The notes beneath the pieces are model-generated. The model searched no databases. It worked only from the letters and a program-made list of their open reading frames with translations, and was not told the DNA's origin. A stretch of DNA of 64,000 nt from Alcanivorax sp. (GTDB taxonomy: Bacteria; Pseudomonadota; Gammaproteobacteria; Pseudomonadales; Alcanivoracaceae), in assembly GCA_017794945.1 (NCBI GenBank), contig CP051239.1:310001-374000 (forward strand), given 5' to 3'. The position numbers and the translations under genes were made by a program. Shown here one piece after another: positions 35,376 to 44,268 of the stretch; position 1 is the stretch's first letter, and every line of letters starts with the position of its first letter.

Positions 35376-36062
35376 CTAATCGCCGGCGCTGATGCGCAGG
35401 CCGAGCGCCACGGCCACCGGACCGAGGCTCACCGCCAGCGCCAGAATCGCCCCCAGCACCGCCAGCAGACCGCCGGTGGGCAGGCCGTCCAGGGCGGTGC
35501 GCACCACGCCCGCGCCGAACACCAACACCGGCACATAAAGGGGCAGCACCAGAACCGCCAGAAGGATACCACCGCGGTTAAGGCCCACCGTGAGCGCCGC
35601 GCCGATGGCGCCCACCACGGTGAGCGTGGGCGTGCCCAGCAACACGCTCACCATCAGCGTATCCAGCACCGCCACCGGCAGCTGCAGCATGTAGCCCAGC
35701 AGCGGCGCGATCAGCGCCAGCGGCAGACCGGTCAGCAACCAGTGGGCGAGCAGCTTGGCGGCCACCGGCACCACGCTCACCACCGGCGCGGTGAGCAGCA
35801 GATCCAGCGCGCCGCTCTCCTGGTCGCGGCGGAACAGGCCGTCCAGGGACAGCATCACCGCCAGCAGCGCCGCCACCCAGACCGCGCCGGGGGCCACCAG
35901 GGCCAGCAGCGCCGGCTTCGGCGACAGGGCCAGCGGAAACAGGCTCACCACCACCACGAAAAAAAACAGCGGCTGCACGATGTCCGCCGGCGAGCGCCAG
36001 ATCAGCGTCAGCTCCCGGCGCAGCGAGGCGCGCCAGACGGCGCCCAGGGTCGGCGCGCTCAT
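35376..36062 (-). CDS. ccmB: Cytochrome c maturation ABC permease
   Basis: 228 residues with six membrane helices. The family motifs LTLIWRSPADIVQPLFFFVVVVS near the N-terminus and RRDQESGALDLLLTAPV are visible. It overlaps ccmA by four bases. With CcmA and CcmC it forms the ABC-type complex that releases haem-loaded CcmE. Confidence 0.96.
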   Translation of the reverse strand: MSAPTLGAVWRASLRRELTLIWRSPADIVQPLFFFVVVVSLFPLALSPKPALLALVAPGAVWVAALLAVMLSLDGLFRRDQESGALDLLLTAPVVSVVPVAAKLLAHWLLTGLPLALIAPLLGYMLQLPVAVLDTLMVSVLLGTPTLTVVGAIGAALTVGLNRGGILLAVLVLPLYVPVLVFGAGVVRTALDGLPTGGLLAVLGAILALAVSLGPVAVALGLRISAGD

Positions 36063-36664
36063 CGGGCCACCTCCCTATCCTCACCCAGATGCAGGCGGTG
36101 CACGCCGTCGCCGACCCGGTGGTGCGAGGTGTAGATCACCAGCACCCCCTGCGCCGCCGCCTGGCGCAGCCGCTGATCCAGCGCGGCCACCCCCTGCTGG
36201 TCGATGGCGGTGAACGGCTCGTCGAGAATCCACACGTCCTTGCCGTCCAGCCACAGCCGGGCCAGCGCGATGCGGCGCTGCTGCCCGGCGGACAAACGCC
36301 CCGCCGGCACGTCCTCGAAACCGTACAGATCCAGCGCCGCCAGGGCCGCGTCCGGGTCGCCGGTCTGGCCGCTGAGGGCACGGTTGTATTCGAGGTTTTC
36401 GCGGGCGGTGAGTTCCTCACGCACGCCGGGCTGGTGCCCCAGGTAAAGCAGCAACGGCGGCAACGGCGACGACCACTCGACCCGCCCCTGGTAAAAGCCG
36501 TGCAGGCCCACCAGGATGCGCAACAGCGTGGTCTTGCCGGCGCCGTTGGCGCCGGTCACCTGCCAGATCTCGCCGTTGCGCGCGGAAAAATCCAGATTCT
36601 CAAACAGCATCCGGTGATCCCGCTCGCAGCCCAGCTGCCGCACTGTTAAACGTGGTGCGTCCAT
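36059..36664 (-). CDS. ccmA: Cytochrome c maturation ABC ATPase
   Basis: 201 residues. Walker A GANGAGKTTLL, signature LSAGQQRRIALARLW and Walker B VWILDEPFTAID are intact, and the short length is typical of CcmA. It is the first gene of ccmABCDE on the minus strand. ATP hydrolysis drives release of holo-CcmE. Confidence 0.97.
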   Translation of the reverse strand: MDAPRLTVRQLGCERDHRMLFENLDFSARNGEIWQVTGANGAGKTTLLRILVGLHGFYQGRVEWSSPLPPLLLYLGHQPGVREELTARENLEYNRALSGQTGDPDAALAALDLYGFEDVPAGRLSAGQQRRIALARLWLDGKDVWILDEPFTAIDQQGVAALDQRLRQAAAQGVLVIYTSHHRVGDGVHRLHLGEDREVAR

Positions 36665-36808
36665 GGTCGCTTCCGCCCCCTGAATCGGCCGCGGAGTATA
36701 GCATGCCTGGGCACCCCGACGAGCGCGGGCCAGCCACGGCCGAACGGTTGCGCAAACCCGGGGCGTTTTCGGCTAAACTATGGGATTAGTGTCGAAAGGA
36801 TTCCGACT

Positions 36809-37387
36809 ATGACTCTCCATAAGGCTCTCCATAAGGCCCTGTTACTGGGCCTGCCTCTGCTCCTGGCCGCCTGCGGCGGCGACGAACGGCCCCTGGCCAC
36901 CGTGGACCGGGTGGATCTGCAGCGTTACGCGGGCACCTGGCATGAAATCGCCCGCCTGCCGCAATGGTTCCAGCGCGGCTGCTACAACTCCACCGCCACC
37001 TACAGCCTCAACGACGACGGTTCGGTGAAAGTGGTCAACCGCTGTCAGCGCGAGGACGACGAACCCAGCGTCGCGGAAGGCGAGGCCCGCGTGGTGCCCG
37101 GCTCCAACAACGCCAAGCTGAAGGTCCGTTTCGATAACTGGTTTTCCCGGCTGCTGCCCAAGGTCGCCGAAGGGAATTACTGGGTGATCGCGCTGGACAA
37201 GGACTACCAGACCGTGGTGATCGGCGAACCGGGCCGCGAGTATCTGTGGATTCTGGCGCGCCAGCCCCGGCTGCCGGACGACCAGTACCGGGCCCTGGTC
37301 GGGCTCGCCGAGGAGAAAGGCTTCCCGGTGGACGAGTTGCAGCGCAACCGGGACCTGGTGCCGGACGGCGAACGCGACACCCCCTGA
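36809..37387 (+). CDS. blc: Outer membrane lipocalin (Blc-like lipoprotein)
   Basis: 192 residues. Signal peptide with lipobox LLAAC (Cys22), then lipocalin motif GTWHEIARLPQWFQRGCYNS and the later strand WFSRLLPKVAEGNYWVIALD. Bacterial lipocalins bind lysophospholipids or fatty acids at the outer membrane. The first codons contain an in-frame 12-base tandem duplication (CTCTCCATAAGG twice, giving MTLHKALHKA). It is followed after 29 bases by the CYTH gene. Confidence 0.93.
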   Translation: MTLHKALHKALLLGLPLLLAACGGDERPLATVDRVDLQRYAGTWHEIARLPQWFQRGCYNSTATYSLNDDGSVKVVNRCQREDDEPSVAEGEARVVPGSNNAKLKVRFDNWFSRLLPKVAEGNYWVIALDKDYQTVVIGEPGREYLWILARQPRLPDDQYRALVGLAEEKGFPVDELQRNRDLVPDGERDTP

Positions 37388-37416
37388 CCGACAGACCCAC
37401 AGCGAGGAGTCCGACC

Positions 37417-37881
37417 ATGGCCGTGGAAATCGAGAGAAAATTCCGCACCAAGGGCGTCGACTTTCTGGCGAACCAGGAAGGCGAACGTCTGACCCAGGGG
37501 TATCTGAGCCACGATCCCCGCGCCACCGTGCGGCTGCGCGTGCAAGGCGACCGCGCCTGGCTGACCATCAAGGGCAAGACCCACGGCGCCAGCCGCAGTG
37601 AGTTCGAATACCCGATCCCCACCGCCGACGCCCACGCCATGCTGGAAGAGATGTGCCCGCAGGGCGTGATCGACAAAACCCGCTACCGCATCCAGGTGGG
37701 CGAGCATGTCTGGGAAGTGGACGAATTCCACGGCGACAACCAGGGCCTGGTGGTCGCCGAGGTGGAGCTGGACAGCGAGGACCAGCCGTTCGAGCGGCCG
37801 CCCTGGCTCGGCGAGGAAGTCACCGACGACCCCAGATACTACAACAGCGCGTTGAGCCGCACCCCCTATGGCCAGTGGTAA
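37417..37881 (+). CDS. CYTH domain protein (inorganic triphosphatase-like)
   Basis: 154 residues from the ATG at 37417 with GCGAGGAG upstream. The N-terminal ExExK signature E4-I-E-R-K8 defines the family. Further conserved charges follow in TVRLRVQGDRAWLTIKG and VDEFHGDNQGLVVAEVEL. Stand-alone CYTH proteins of this length usually hydrolyse tripolyphosphate with Mg. It overlaps the next small frame by 14 bases. Confidence 0.92.
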   Translation: MAVEIERKFRTKGVDFLANQEGERLTQGYLSHDPRATVRLRVQGDRAWLTIKGKTHGASRSEFEYPIPTADAHAMLEEMCPQGVIDKTRYRIQVGEHVWEVDEFHGDNQGLVVAEVELDSEDQPFERPPWLGEEVTDDPRYYNSALSRTPYGQW

Positions 37882-38047
37882 CACCCAGTACGTCCTGTGG
37901 CGGCGGGACGAGAACGGGCAAATCCTGTTGATGTGCCGTTTCCACTCCAACAGCCAGGCGCAGCGTGTGTGCGCGCGCTATCAACGACAAAAAAAGCCCC
38001 GCTATCACTACTGGGTGACCACCCTGGCGCCGCATGGGCCGCACTAA
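37868..38047 (+). CDS. Small hypothetical protein, 59 residues
   Basis: An ATG overlapping the end of the CYTH gene by 14 bases opens a 59-codon frame: MASGNTQYVLWRRDENGQ... ending GPH. It is rich in Arg, His, Tyr and Trp, with two Cys. Composition is plausible for a compact basic protein and unlike a random GC-rich frame, which would be Ala/Pro/Arg-heavy. It ends 4 bases inside the metR stop on the other strand. I do not recognise a family; it could be translationally coupled to the CYTH gene. Confidence 0.55.
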   Translation: MASGNTQYVLWRRDENGQILLMCRFHSNSQAQRVCARYQRQKKPRYHYWVTTLAPHGPH

Positions 38048-38976
38048 CCGGCGGCGCGGCGGATACCACTGAGGTTGCTGAAACACAGGGCGCGGGCGGT
38101 ATCCATGAATTCCTGAATAAACGGCACCTGCTCGTCACCGTCGCGCACCGCCGCGTACAGAGTGCGCCACACGCCCTCCCCTTCACCCAGCCTGACCGCG
38201 CGCACCAGATCCAGATCCAGGTATTCGGTGAGCGCCCAGTTGGGCAACGCCGCCACGCCCCGGCCGGCGGCCACCAGCTGCACCATCATCGGCGTCAGCT
38301 CGGCGGTGCGCAGCGCCGCCGGCGCCACCCCGGCCGGGTCGAGAAAGGCGGTGAACACATCCAGCCGCTCGTGCTCCACCGGGTAGGTGATCAGGGTTTC
38401 CTCCGCCAGGGCCCGGGGCGCCACCGCGCGGGCGCCGGCCAGCGCTGACTGCCGCGCCACCGCTAGCACCAGCTCGTAGCGGAACAGCGGCAAATAGCGC
38501 ACCGCGTCGTTATCCACCGGATCGGACGTGATCACCATATCCAGGTCCCCGCGCACCAGCGCCGCCTGGGGCGTGAAACTGAACGCCGCGGACAAATCCA
38601 GCTCCACTTCCGGCCAGGCCTCGCGGAACCGGTCCAGCGCCGGCATCAGCCACTGAAAGCAGGAATGGCACTCAATGGCGATGTGCAGCCGCCCGCTCTG
38701 CCCGGCGGCCAGGCGCCGCAGCTCGGTCTCGGTGCGCCTCACCTGGGGCAGCACCTGGCGCGCCAGCGCCAGCACCCGGCCACCGGCGGTGGTGAAACGG
38801 ATCGGCCGGGTGCGCCGCACGATCAGCGCCACCCCCAGCCGGTGCTCCAGGTCCTTGAGCTGGTGGGACAGCGCCGATTGGGTGACGTGCAGGCGCTCGG
38901 CGGCCTCCACCAGGCTGCCGGCCTCGTCGATGGCCTGCAGGGTGGCCAGGTGGCGGAGTTCAAGCACTGACGACAT
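38044..38976 (-). CDS. metR: LysR-family regulator of methionine synthesis
   Basis: 310 residues from the third candidate start (MSSVLELRHL), which has GAGTG 7 bases upstream. The N-terminal helix-turn-helix (SLVEAAERLHVTQSALSHQLKDLE) and the effector domain match MetR, and the divergent neighbour is metE, the classic MetR arrangement. It is expected to activate metE in response to homocysteine. The intergenic region is 109 bases. Confidence 0.94.
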   Translation of the reverse strand: MSSVLELRHLATLQAIDEAGSLVEAAERLHVTQSALSHQLKDLEHRLGVALIVRRTRPIRFTTAGGRVLALARQVLPQVRRTETELRRLAAGQSGRLHIAIECHSCFQWLMPALDRFREAWPEVELDLSAAFSFTPQAALVRGDLDMVITSDPVDNDAVRYLPLFRYELVLAVARQSALAGARAVAPRALAEETLITYPVEHERLDVFTAFLDPAGVAPAALRTAELTPMMVQLVAAGRGVAALPNWALTEYLDLDLVRAVRLGEGEGVWRTLYAAVRDGDEQVPFIQEFMDTARALCFSNLSGIRRAAG

Positions 38977-39006
38977 GAGCATCACTCATAGTAACGATTA
39001 GATATT

Positions 39007-39019
39007 TGATTTTGTCTCA
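39007..39019. promoter_or_regulatory. metE: Possible MetR box
   Basis: TGATTTTGTCTCA keeps the outer TGA/TCA of the E. coli MetR consensus TGAANNNNNTTCA but differs at the inner base of each half. It lies in the metR-metE gap, 67 bases before metE. Confidence 0.35.
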
Positions 39020-39085
39020 ACTAAGGGGTGGACCACAATAGCCGCCAATTGATCTTCCCCCTCTTCGCGTGACAAAGGATTCATC

Positions 39086-41377
39086 ATGACCACCCTGCAT
39101 AACCTGGGCTTTCCCCGTATCGGCGCCCGCCGTGAACTGAAACAGGCGGTCGAGGCCTATTGGGCCGGCACCCTGCAGCAAAGCGAACTGGAGCACGTGG
39201 GCCGCAGCCTGCGCGAGCGCCACTGGACGCTGCAGGCGGAAGCGGGCCTGGACGCGGTGCCGGTGGGCGACTTCGCCTGGTACGACCAGATTCTCGAGTT
39301 CTCCTGCCTGATGGGCGTGGTGCCGCCGCGCTTCCAGCAGGCCGACGACCAGCCGGTGTCCCTGGACACCCTGTTCCGCATGGCCCGGGGCCGCGCCCCC
39401 AGCGGCGAGCCGGCGGCGGCCTGCGAGATGACCAAGTGGTTCGATACCAACTACCACTACATCGTGCCGGAGCTGGAAGGGGACCAGCAGTTCCGCATCG
39501 CCCGCGAGACCCTGTTCGATCAGGTGGACGAAGCCCGCGCCCTGAACCTGGACGCCAAGCCGGTGATCCCCGGGCCGCTGACCTACCTGTACCTGTCCAA
39601 GGGCGAGTCGTTCGACGGCGCCGCCGACAGCGCCAAACTGACCCTGCTGGAAAATCTGATTCCGGTATACCGGACCATTCTGCAGCGCTTCGCCGACCAG
39701 GGCGTGACCTGGGTGCAGATCGACGAGCCGATTCTCTGCCTGGATCTGCCCGACGCCTGGCAGCGCGCCTACCTGCGTGTCTACGACCAGCTCGCCGGCG
39801 CCGCCTCGGTGAAGCTGCTGCTGGCCACCTACTTCGAAGGCCTGCGCGACAACCTGTTCACCGCCCTGCAACTGCCGGTGGCCGGCCTGCACCTGGACCG
39901 GGTGCGCGGCAACGATCCGCTGGATCAGGTGCTGCCGCGCCTGGGCGACAAGGTGCTGTCGCTGGGCGTGATCAACGGCCGCAATATCTGGCGCGCCGAC
40001 CTGGATGCCCTGCTCGACACCCTGACCCCGCTGAAAGCGCAGCTGGGCGAGCGCCTGTGGCTGGCGCCTTCCTGCTCGCTGCTGCACAGCCCGGTGGACC
40101 TGGACCAGGAAGACCGCCTGGACGACGAACTGAAAAGCTGGCTCAGCTTCGCCAAACAAAAGCTCGACGAACTGGCGGTGCTGGGCGGCGCCCTGGACGG
40201 CGACGACGGCGTGCAGCCGGCGCTGCAGGCGCAACGCCAGGCGGTGGCGGCGCGCGGCCAGTCGCGGCGCATCCACGACCCGGCGGTGGGCGAGCGCATG
40301 GCAGCCTCCGGCCAAGTGTCCCGCGACCGGCTGAGCCCGTTCGCCGAGCGCATCGGCAAACAGCAGGCGGCGCTGAAACTGCCCGCCTACCCCACCACCA
40401 CCATCGGCTCGTTTCCGCAGACCAAGGAAATCCGCGCCGCGCGGCGCGACTGGAAAGCCGGCAAGCTGGACGACAGCGGCTACACCGAGCTGATGAAGCA
40501 GGAAATCACCCGCGCGGTGCGCTACCAGGAACAGGTGGACCTGGACGTGCTGGTGCACGGTGAAGCGGAACGTAACGACATGGTGGAATACTTCGGCGAG
40601 CTGCTGGAAGGCTTCGCCTTCACCCGCTTCGGCTGGGTGCAGAGCTACGGCTCGCGCTGCGTGAAACCGCCGGTGATCTTCGGCGACGTGAGCCGCCCCA
40701 AGGCGATGACCGTGGACTGGACCCGCTTCGCCCAGTCGCTCACCGACAAGCCGGTGAAAGGCATGCTCACCGGCCCGGTGACCATTCTGCAGTGGTCCTT
40801 CGTGCGCGACGACCAGCCCCGCGACACCACCTGCCGGCAGATCGCCCTGGCCCTGCGCGACGAAGTCCAGGACCTGGAAAAGGCCGGCATCGGCGTGATC
40901 CAGATCGACGAGCCGGCCTTCCGCGAAGGCCTGCCGCTGCGCCGCGACGACTGGCAGGCGTACCTGGACTGGGCGGTGGACTGCTTCCGCCTGGCCACCG
41001 TGGGCGTGGCCGACGAAACCCAGATCCACACCCACATGTGCTACTCGGAGTTCAACGACATCATCGAAGCGATCGCCGCCATGGACGCGGACGTGATCAC
41101 CATCGAAACGTCGCGCTCGAACATGGAGCTGCTGGAAGCGTTCGAAAACTTCCAGTACCCCAACGACATCGGCCCGGGCGTGTACGACATCCACTCTCCC
41201 AACGAGCCGAAGGTGGACTGGATGGTGGCGCTGATGGAAAAGGCCGCCCAGCGGCTGCCCAAGGAACGCCTCTGGGTGAACCCGGACTGCGGCCTCAAGA
41301 CCCGCAAATGGGAAGAAACCGAAGGCGCCCTGGCCAACATGGTGGAAGCCGCCAAGGCGCTCCGAAAGAGCGCCTGA
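39086..41377 (+). CDS. metE: Cobalamin-independent methionine synthase
   Basis: 763 residues, full length. The N-terminal half starts with [20 protein letters not shown]; the catalytic C-terminal half has the zinc ligands in [13 protein letters not shown] (about residue 650) and in [11 protein letters not shown] near the end. It transfers methyl from 5-methyltetrahydropteroyl-triglutamate to homocysteine without B12. Transcribed away from metR. No terminator was seen; REP-like and long hairpin elements follow. Confidence 0.98.
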   Translation: MTTLHNLGFPRIGARRELKQAVEAYWAGTLQQSELEHVGRSLRERHWTLQAEAGLDAVPVGDFAWYDQILEFSCLMGVVPPRFQQADDQPVSLDTLFRMARGRAPSGEPAAACEMTKWFDTNYHYIVPELEGDQQFRIARETLFDQVDEARALNLDAKPVIPGPLTYLYLSKGESFDGAADSAKLTLLENLIPVYRTILQRFADQGVTWVQIDEPILCLDLPDAWQRAYLRVYDQLAGAASVKLLLATYFEGLRDNLFTALQLPVAGLHLDRVRGNDPLDQVLPRLGDKVLSLGVINGRNIWRADLDALLDTLTPLKAQLGERLWLAPSCSLLHSPVDLDQEDRLDDELKSWLSFAKQKLDELAVLGGALDGDDGVQPALQAQRQAVAARGQSRRIHDPAVGERMAASGQVSRDRLSPFAERIGKQQAALKLPAYPTTTIGSFPQTKEIRAARRDWKAGKLDDSGYTELMKQEITRAVRYQEQVDLDVLVHGEAERNDMVEYFGELLEGFAFTRFGWVQSYGSRCVKPPVIFGDVSRPKAMTVDWTRFAQSLTDKPVKGMLTGPVTILQWSFVRDDQPRDTTCRQIALALRDEVQDLEKAGIGVIQIDEPAFREGLPLRRDDWQAYLDWAVDCFRLATVGVADETQIHTHMCYSEFNDIIEAIAAMDADVITIETSRSNMELLEAFENFQYPNDIGPGVYDIHSPNEPKVDWMVALMEKAAQRLPKERLWVNPDCGLKTRKWEETEGALANMVEAAKALRKSA

Positions 41378-41384
41378 TTCCAGG

Positions 41385-41460
41385 CCTGTGGGAGCGGCCT
41401 TGTGGGAGCTCTTGTGCGAGCGGGCCCCGCCCGCGAAAGGGTGGCTTTAGCCACCCGGCA
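41385..41460. repeat. REP-like elements after metE
   Basis: Two GTGGGAGC units, then GCGAGCGGGCCCCGCCCGC, then GGTGGCTTTAGCCACC. These are several small hairpins of the family also present at 22666 and 51218. They form the first part of a 470-base gene-free region filled with structured repeats. Confidence 0.75.
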
Positions 41461-41511
41461 GGATTCCAGAGACGCTGGCTCTTCCGGCGTCTGGTGCTCC
41501 GTATCCGAGAC

Positions 41512-41617
41512 GCGGGGCAATGGTGGTGCCTTCCGGGATCGCTCAAGCCTTCCCTGGGCGCTCTCATTTGGCCATCCCTGGCCAAATAGGTCCCTCCAGG
41601 CACCACCATTGCCCCGC
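41512..41617. repeat. Long hairpin element, copy B
   Basis: The perfect 20-base arms 41512-41531 and 41598-41617 (GCGGGGCAATGGTGGTGCCT and its complement) enclose a 66-base loop. The loop begins TCCGGGATCG, like copies C and D, and also contains the mini-hairpin TTTGGCCA/TGGCCAAA. The left flank TGGTGCTCCGTATCC resembles copy A; the right flank CGCTCA resembles copy D. Confidence 0.85.
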
Positions 41618-41633
41618 TCACTTGGCAGCGGAA

Positions 41634-41702
41634 CCGCCACGGGACATAACACCGCCGGGACCTTTACAGAAAGGTTCGGCGCCAGCAATAACCCGTGGCG
41701 GT
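41634..41702. repeat. Nested hairpin between copies B and C
   Basis: Outer arms CCGCCACGGG/CCCGTGGCGG, inner arms GCCG/CGGC and ACCTTT/AAAGGT. It is unrelated in sequence to the A-D family but sits between two of its members. Confidence 0.65.
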
Positions 41703-41721
41703 GACGCTAGCTGCGGAGCGG

Positions 41722-41820
41722 GTCTGTGTTAGGCCCTTCCGGGACCCTGGAGAACAGGACGTTCGACAGGGAGGCTACAGGGATGTATTCACGACGTTCC
41801 CGGAAGGGCCTAACACAGAC
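41722..41820. repeat. Long hairpin element, copy C
   Basis: The perfect 23-base arms 41722-41744 and 41798-41820 enclose a 53-base loop. In reverse orientation the loop matches copy D (58958-59010) at 44 of 53 positions. The stem differs from D at three positions, all compensated in the other arm. It lies 28 bases after the sco-like stop. Confidence 0.92.
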
Positions 41821-41848
41821 ACGCGACCCCGGCTGGAGAGCAGCACCG

Positions 41849-42433
41849 TTACAGGTCGATCAGCGCCCGGAGATCGTCGGCGACCTGTTCAACGGGCTGA
41901 TCGTTGCGCATCAGCAGACGCACCTGGCCGCGCTTGTCGAAGCCATACATGGCCAGGCCATGGGACACCTCGTAGTTGCCCTGCTCGTCCTTGTCACCGT
42001 AGCCGTAGGCGGTGCGGTAGCGTTTGGTGACATCGTCCAGCTGCTCCTTGCTGCCGGTGAGGCCGATCACTTCCGGGCCGAAGTAAGCGGTGTACTCCTT
42101 GAGCAGCGCGGGTGTGTCGCGCTCCGGGTCGACGCTGATGAACAGCACCCGCAGTTGTTCGCGCTGCTGCTCGGACAGGGTGTTCATGGCCTGGGCCAGC
42201 AGCGTCAGGGTCATGGGGCAGTAGTCGGGGCAGTGGGTGTAGCCGAAGAACAGCACCACCGCCTTGCCGTCGACAATCGATTCGCTGACCCTGTCGCCGT
42301 TCTCGTCGGTGAGGGTGAAGCTGAGATCGTCCATCACGCCGGTGATGTCCTTGCCGTGGAAATCCACGCGGGACTCGCCGCAGCCCACCAGCAGGACCGC
42401 GAACAGGGCGATCAGCACGCCGGGGATGCGCAT
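41849..42433 (-). CDS. SCO1/SenC family copper chaperone
   Basis: 194 residues. A lipobox (LLVGC, Cys18) suggests a membrane-anchored lipoprotein. The copper ligands are complete: Cys68 and Cys72 in THCPDYCP and His158 in VSHGLAMY, on a thioredoxin-like fold. It delivers copper to, or reduces the CuA site of, cytochrome c oxidase. It starts one base after the ctaG stop and ends a minus-strand run that begins with oadGAB. Confidence 0.94.
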   Translation of the reverse strand: MRIPGVLIALFAVLLVGCGESRVDFHGKDITGVMDDLSFTLTDENGDRVSESIVDGKAVVLFFGYTHCPDYCPMTLTLLAQAMNTLSEQQREQLRVLFISVDPERDTPALLKEYTAYFGPEVIGLTGSKEQLDDVTKRYRTAYGYGDKDEQGNYEVSHGLAMYGFDKRGQVRLLMRNDQPVEQVADDLRALIDL

Positions 42434-42434
42434 A

Positions 42435-43247
42435 TCAGTCTCCTTGCTGTTCGTAATTCAAGTAGTACCTCAACACCACCAGGGCGCCGAGGATGGTCAT
42501 CATGGCCGGTGGAATCCAGGTGAGCACGCCGCCCAGCACCTGGTCGGTGGCGGGGCTGAGCGGCCAGGCCCGGCCGCAGATGGCGTAGACATCGTAGAGG
42601 CCCGGTTCCGAGAAGGTGATGTAGGCGCCCAGCAGGATTTGCGGAAACAGCGCCGCCACCAGCATCAGAAAGCGCACGCCGAAGCCGGAGGTGCGCGCCT
42701 GTCGCGGATCCCGGGGATCGAGGATCACCAGCCAGAAAATCACGCCGTCGATCAGCATCGACCAGTTCATCAGCTCGTAGAGCCGCAGGCTGAGCATGGC
42801 GTCGAAATGCACCGACGGCCACAGCCAGAAGAAAATCAGGCCGACGAACAATACGGTGGCCACCACCGGGTCGAACAATATCCGCCGCAACGGCGCGAAC
42901 GCGCGCGCCAGCCTTGGGAAGCGGCGGTCGCCGGCCACCGCCGCCAGCACCGGCAGGGGGTTGGCCAGGGCGATCAGGAAGGCGCCCAGATGATGCAGCA
43001 CCAGATGCTGGATGCGGTGCATGAAAAACATGTAGCGGGCGTAGTAATCGAACTGGGTGTGGATCACCGCGTAGCACAGCAGCAGGCCGGTGAAGAACGA
43101 CAAGGTGCGCCACACCGAGGGCGCGCGCCCCTGCCGGGCCAGCCGTCGCGCGCCCAGCACCCAGCCGGCGGCGGCCAGAAGGCACAGCAGCACCGTGAGC
43201 GGCGACAGGATGTACGGCGTGAGTGCCGTTTGCAGGGTGTGCCACAT
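42435..43247 (-). CDS. ctaG: Cytochrome c oxidase assembly factor, caa3-type CtaG
   Basis: 270 residues with about seven membrane helices. The signature FFMHRIQHLVLHHLGAFLIALANP with several His marks the caa3_CtaG family, needed for copper insertion into haem-copper oxidases. It is unrelated to the Cox11-type CtaG. It is flanked by the DUF5924 gene (8 bases) and the Sco gene (1 base). No oxidase structural genes are in the window. Confidence 0.92.
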   Translation of the reverse strand: MWHTLQTALTPYILSPLTVLLCLLAAAGWVLGARRLARQGRAPSVWRTLSFFTGLLLCYAVIHTQFDYYARYMFFMHRIQHLVLHHLGAFLIALANPLPVLAAVAGDRRFPRLARAFAPLRRILFDPVVATVLFVGLIFFWLWPSVHFDAMLSLRLYELMNWSMLIDGVIFWLVILDPRDPRQARTSGFGVRFLMLVAALFPQILLGAYITFSEPGLYDVYAICGRAWPLSPATDQVLGGVLTWIPPAMMTILGALVVLRYYLNYEQQGD

Positions 43248-43255
43248 GGTCTGGC

Positions 43256-44260
43256 TCAGCGTTCGATCACATTGAAACGCAGCACGCCGATGATCTGTTC
43301 CTTGGCGGTGCGGACTTCCACCCGCCAGCGGCCGGTGGCGTTATCGGGGAAATGCAGCTTGTGCGACCAGGTGCGGTAACCTTCCTCGCGGCCGCCGGTA
43401 ACGTTGAGAGGCACCTTGTCGACCAGCTCGCGGCCGTGGAACCAGTAATGATAAACCGGCTGCCCCAGACCCAGCGGCGCGCGGATCGCGGTGTAAGCGT
43501 ACAGGCCTTCGTCCAGCTCTTCGAGTTCGAAGGTTTCACCGGTGACCAGTGGCTGGCGGCGCTCCCGGTTGAAGTTCACCGACACCGCCCGGTGCTCCAG
43601 GGACAGGCTCAGCGGCGGCACCAGCCGCGCGCCCCACCAGGGCACCGAGATGATCGACGCGGAGACCAGCACCAGCACGCCCCAGCGCCAGGCCCGGCGC
43701 GGGCCGCCCACTCTCCAAAAGCTCGGTAACGCGAACAGGGCGGTCAACAGGGCGGCGCCGTCGAGCGCCTGGTTGGTGGGCCATTTAAAAATCAGCGGCA
43801 GCAGCACCAGCAGTGCCACGAACAGGGCCCAGGCGTGGAAGCCGAAATACCAGGCACGGTGGCCGGCGAGGCGGAAGTAAAACGGGTCGATGATGCTGAC
43901 CAGCGCGCCGGCCACCACCAGTCCGGTGAACAGGAAATATTCAGCGCCGCCGGACCATTGCAGGACCACGAACGGCAGGCTGAAGAAAAAGGCCTCCTGG
44001 TGAACCCCCTGCAGCATCAGTTTGAGGGCGCCCTGGGCGACCTGCTCCATGGGCGTGCCACGGAATCGTCGCAGCCAGATGTTCTCGGTGATCAGCACCA
44101 GCCAGGTGGCCACCAGCACGGCGGTGAGCACCGCCGCCAGCCACGGCTGACGTTCGACCAGAAAGTAACTGGCCAGCCCCAGGCTGAAGCTGCCCACCGC
44201 CCAGACGTGGCGCAAACGGAACAACAGCGCATTGAGACGTTCGAGCCAGTGGGCGTTCAT
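43256..44260 (-). CDS. DUF5924/DUF2914 membrane protein
   Basis: 334 residues. The first ~230 residues hold about seven membrane helices (DUF5924-like). The last ~100 form a soluble domain with HRAVSVNFNRERRQPLVTGE and WRVEVRTAKEQIIGVLRFNV, which resembles DUF2914. Biochemical function is unknown. It lies 8 bases after oadB and 8 before ctaG, linking the sodium pump genes to the oxidase assembly genes. Confidence 0.8.
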   Translation of the reverse strand: MNAHWLERLNALLFRLRHVWAVGSFSLGLASYFLVERQPWLAAVLTAVLVATWLVLITENIWLRRFRGTPMEQVAQGALKLMLQGVHQEAFFFSLPFVVLQWSGGAEYFLFTGLVVAGALVSIIDPFYFRLAGHRAWYFGFHAWALFVALLVLLPLIFKWPTNQALDGAALLTALFALPSFWRVGGPRRAWRWGVLVLVSASIISVPWWGARLVPPLSLSLEHRAVSVNFNRERRQPLVTGETFELEELDEGLYAYTAIRAPLGLGQPVYHYWFHGRELVDKVPLNVTGGREEGYRTWSHKLHFPDNATGRWRVEVRTAKEQIIGVLRFNVIER

Positions 44261-44268
44261 ATCCGAAT

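Noticed and set aside
41722..41820. Integron attC site: the arms contain GTTAGGC and GCCTAAC.
   Set aside because: In attC the RYYYAAC motif comes first and GTTRRRY last; here the order is reversed. The related copies A, B and D lack these motifs, and no integron integrase is in the window.
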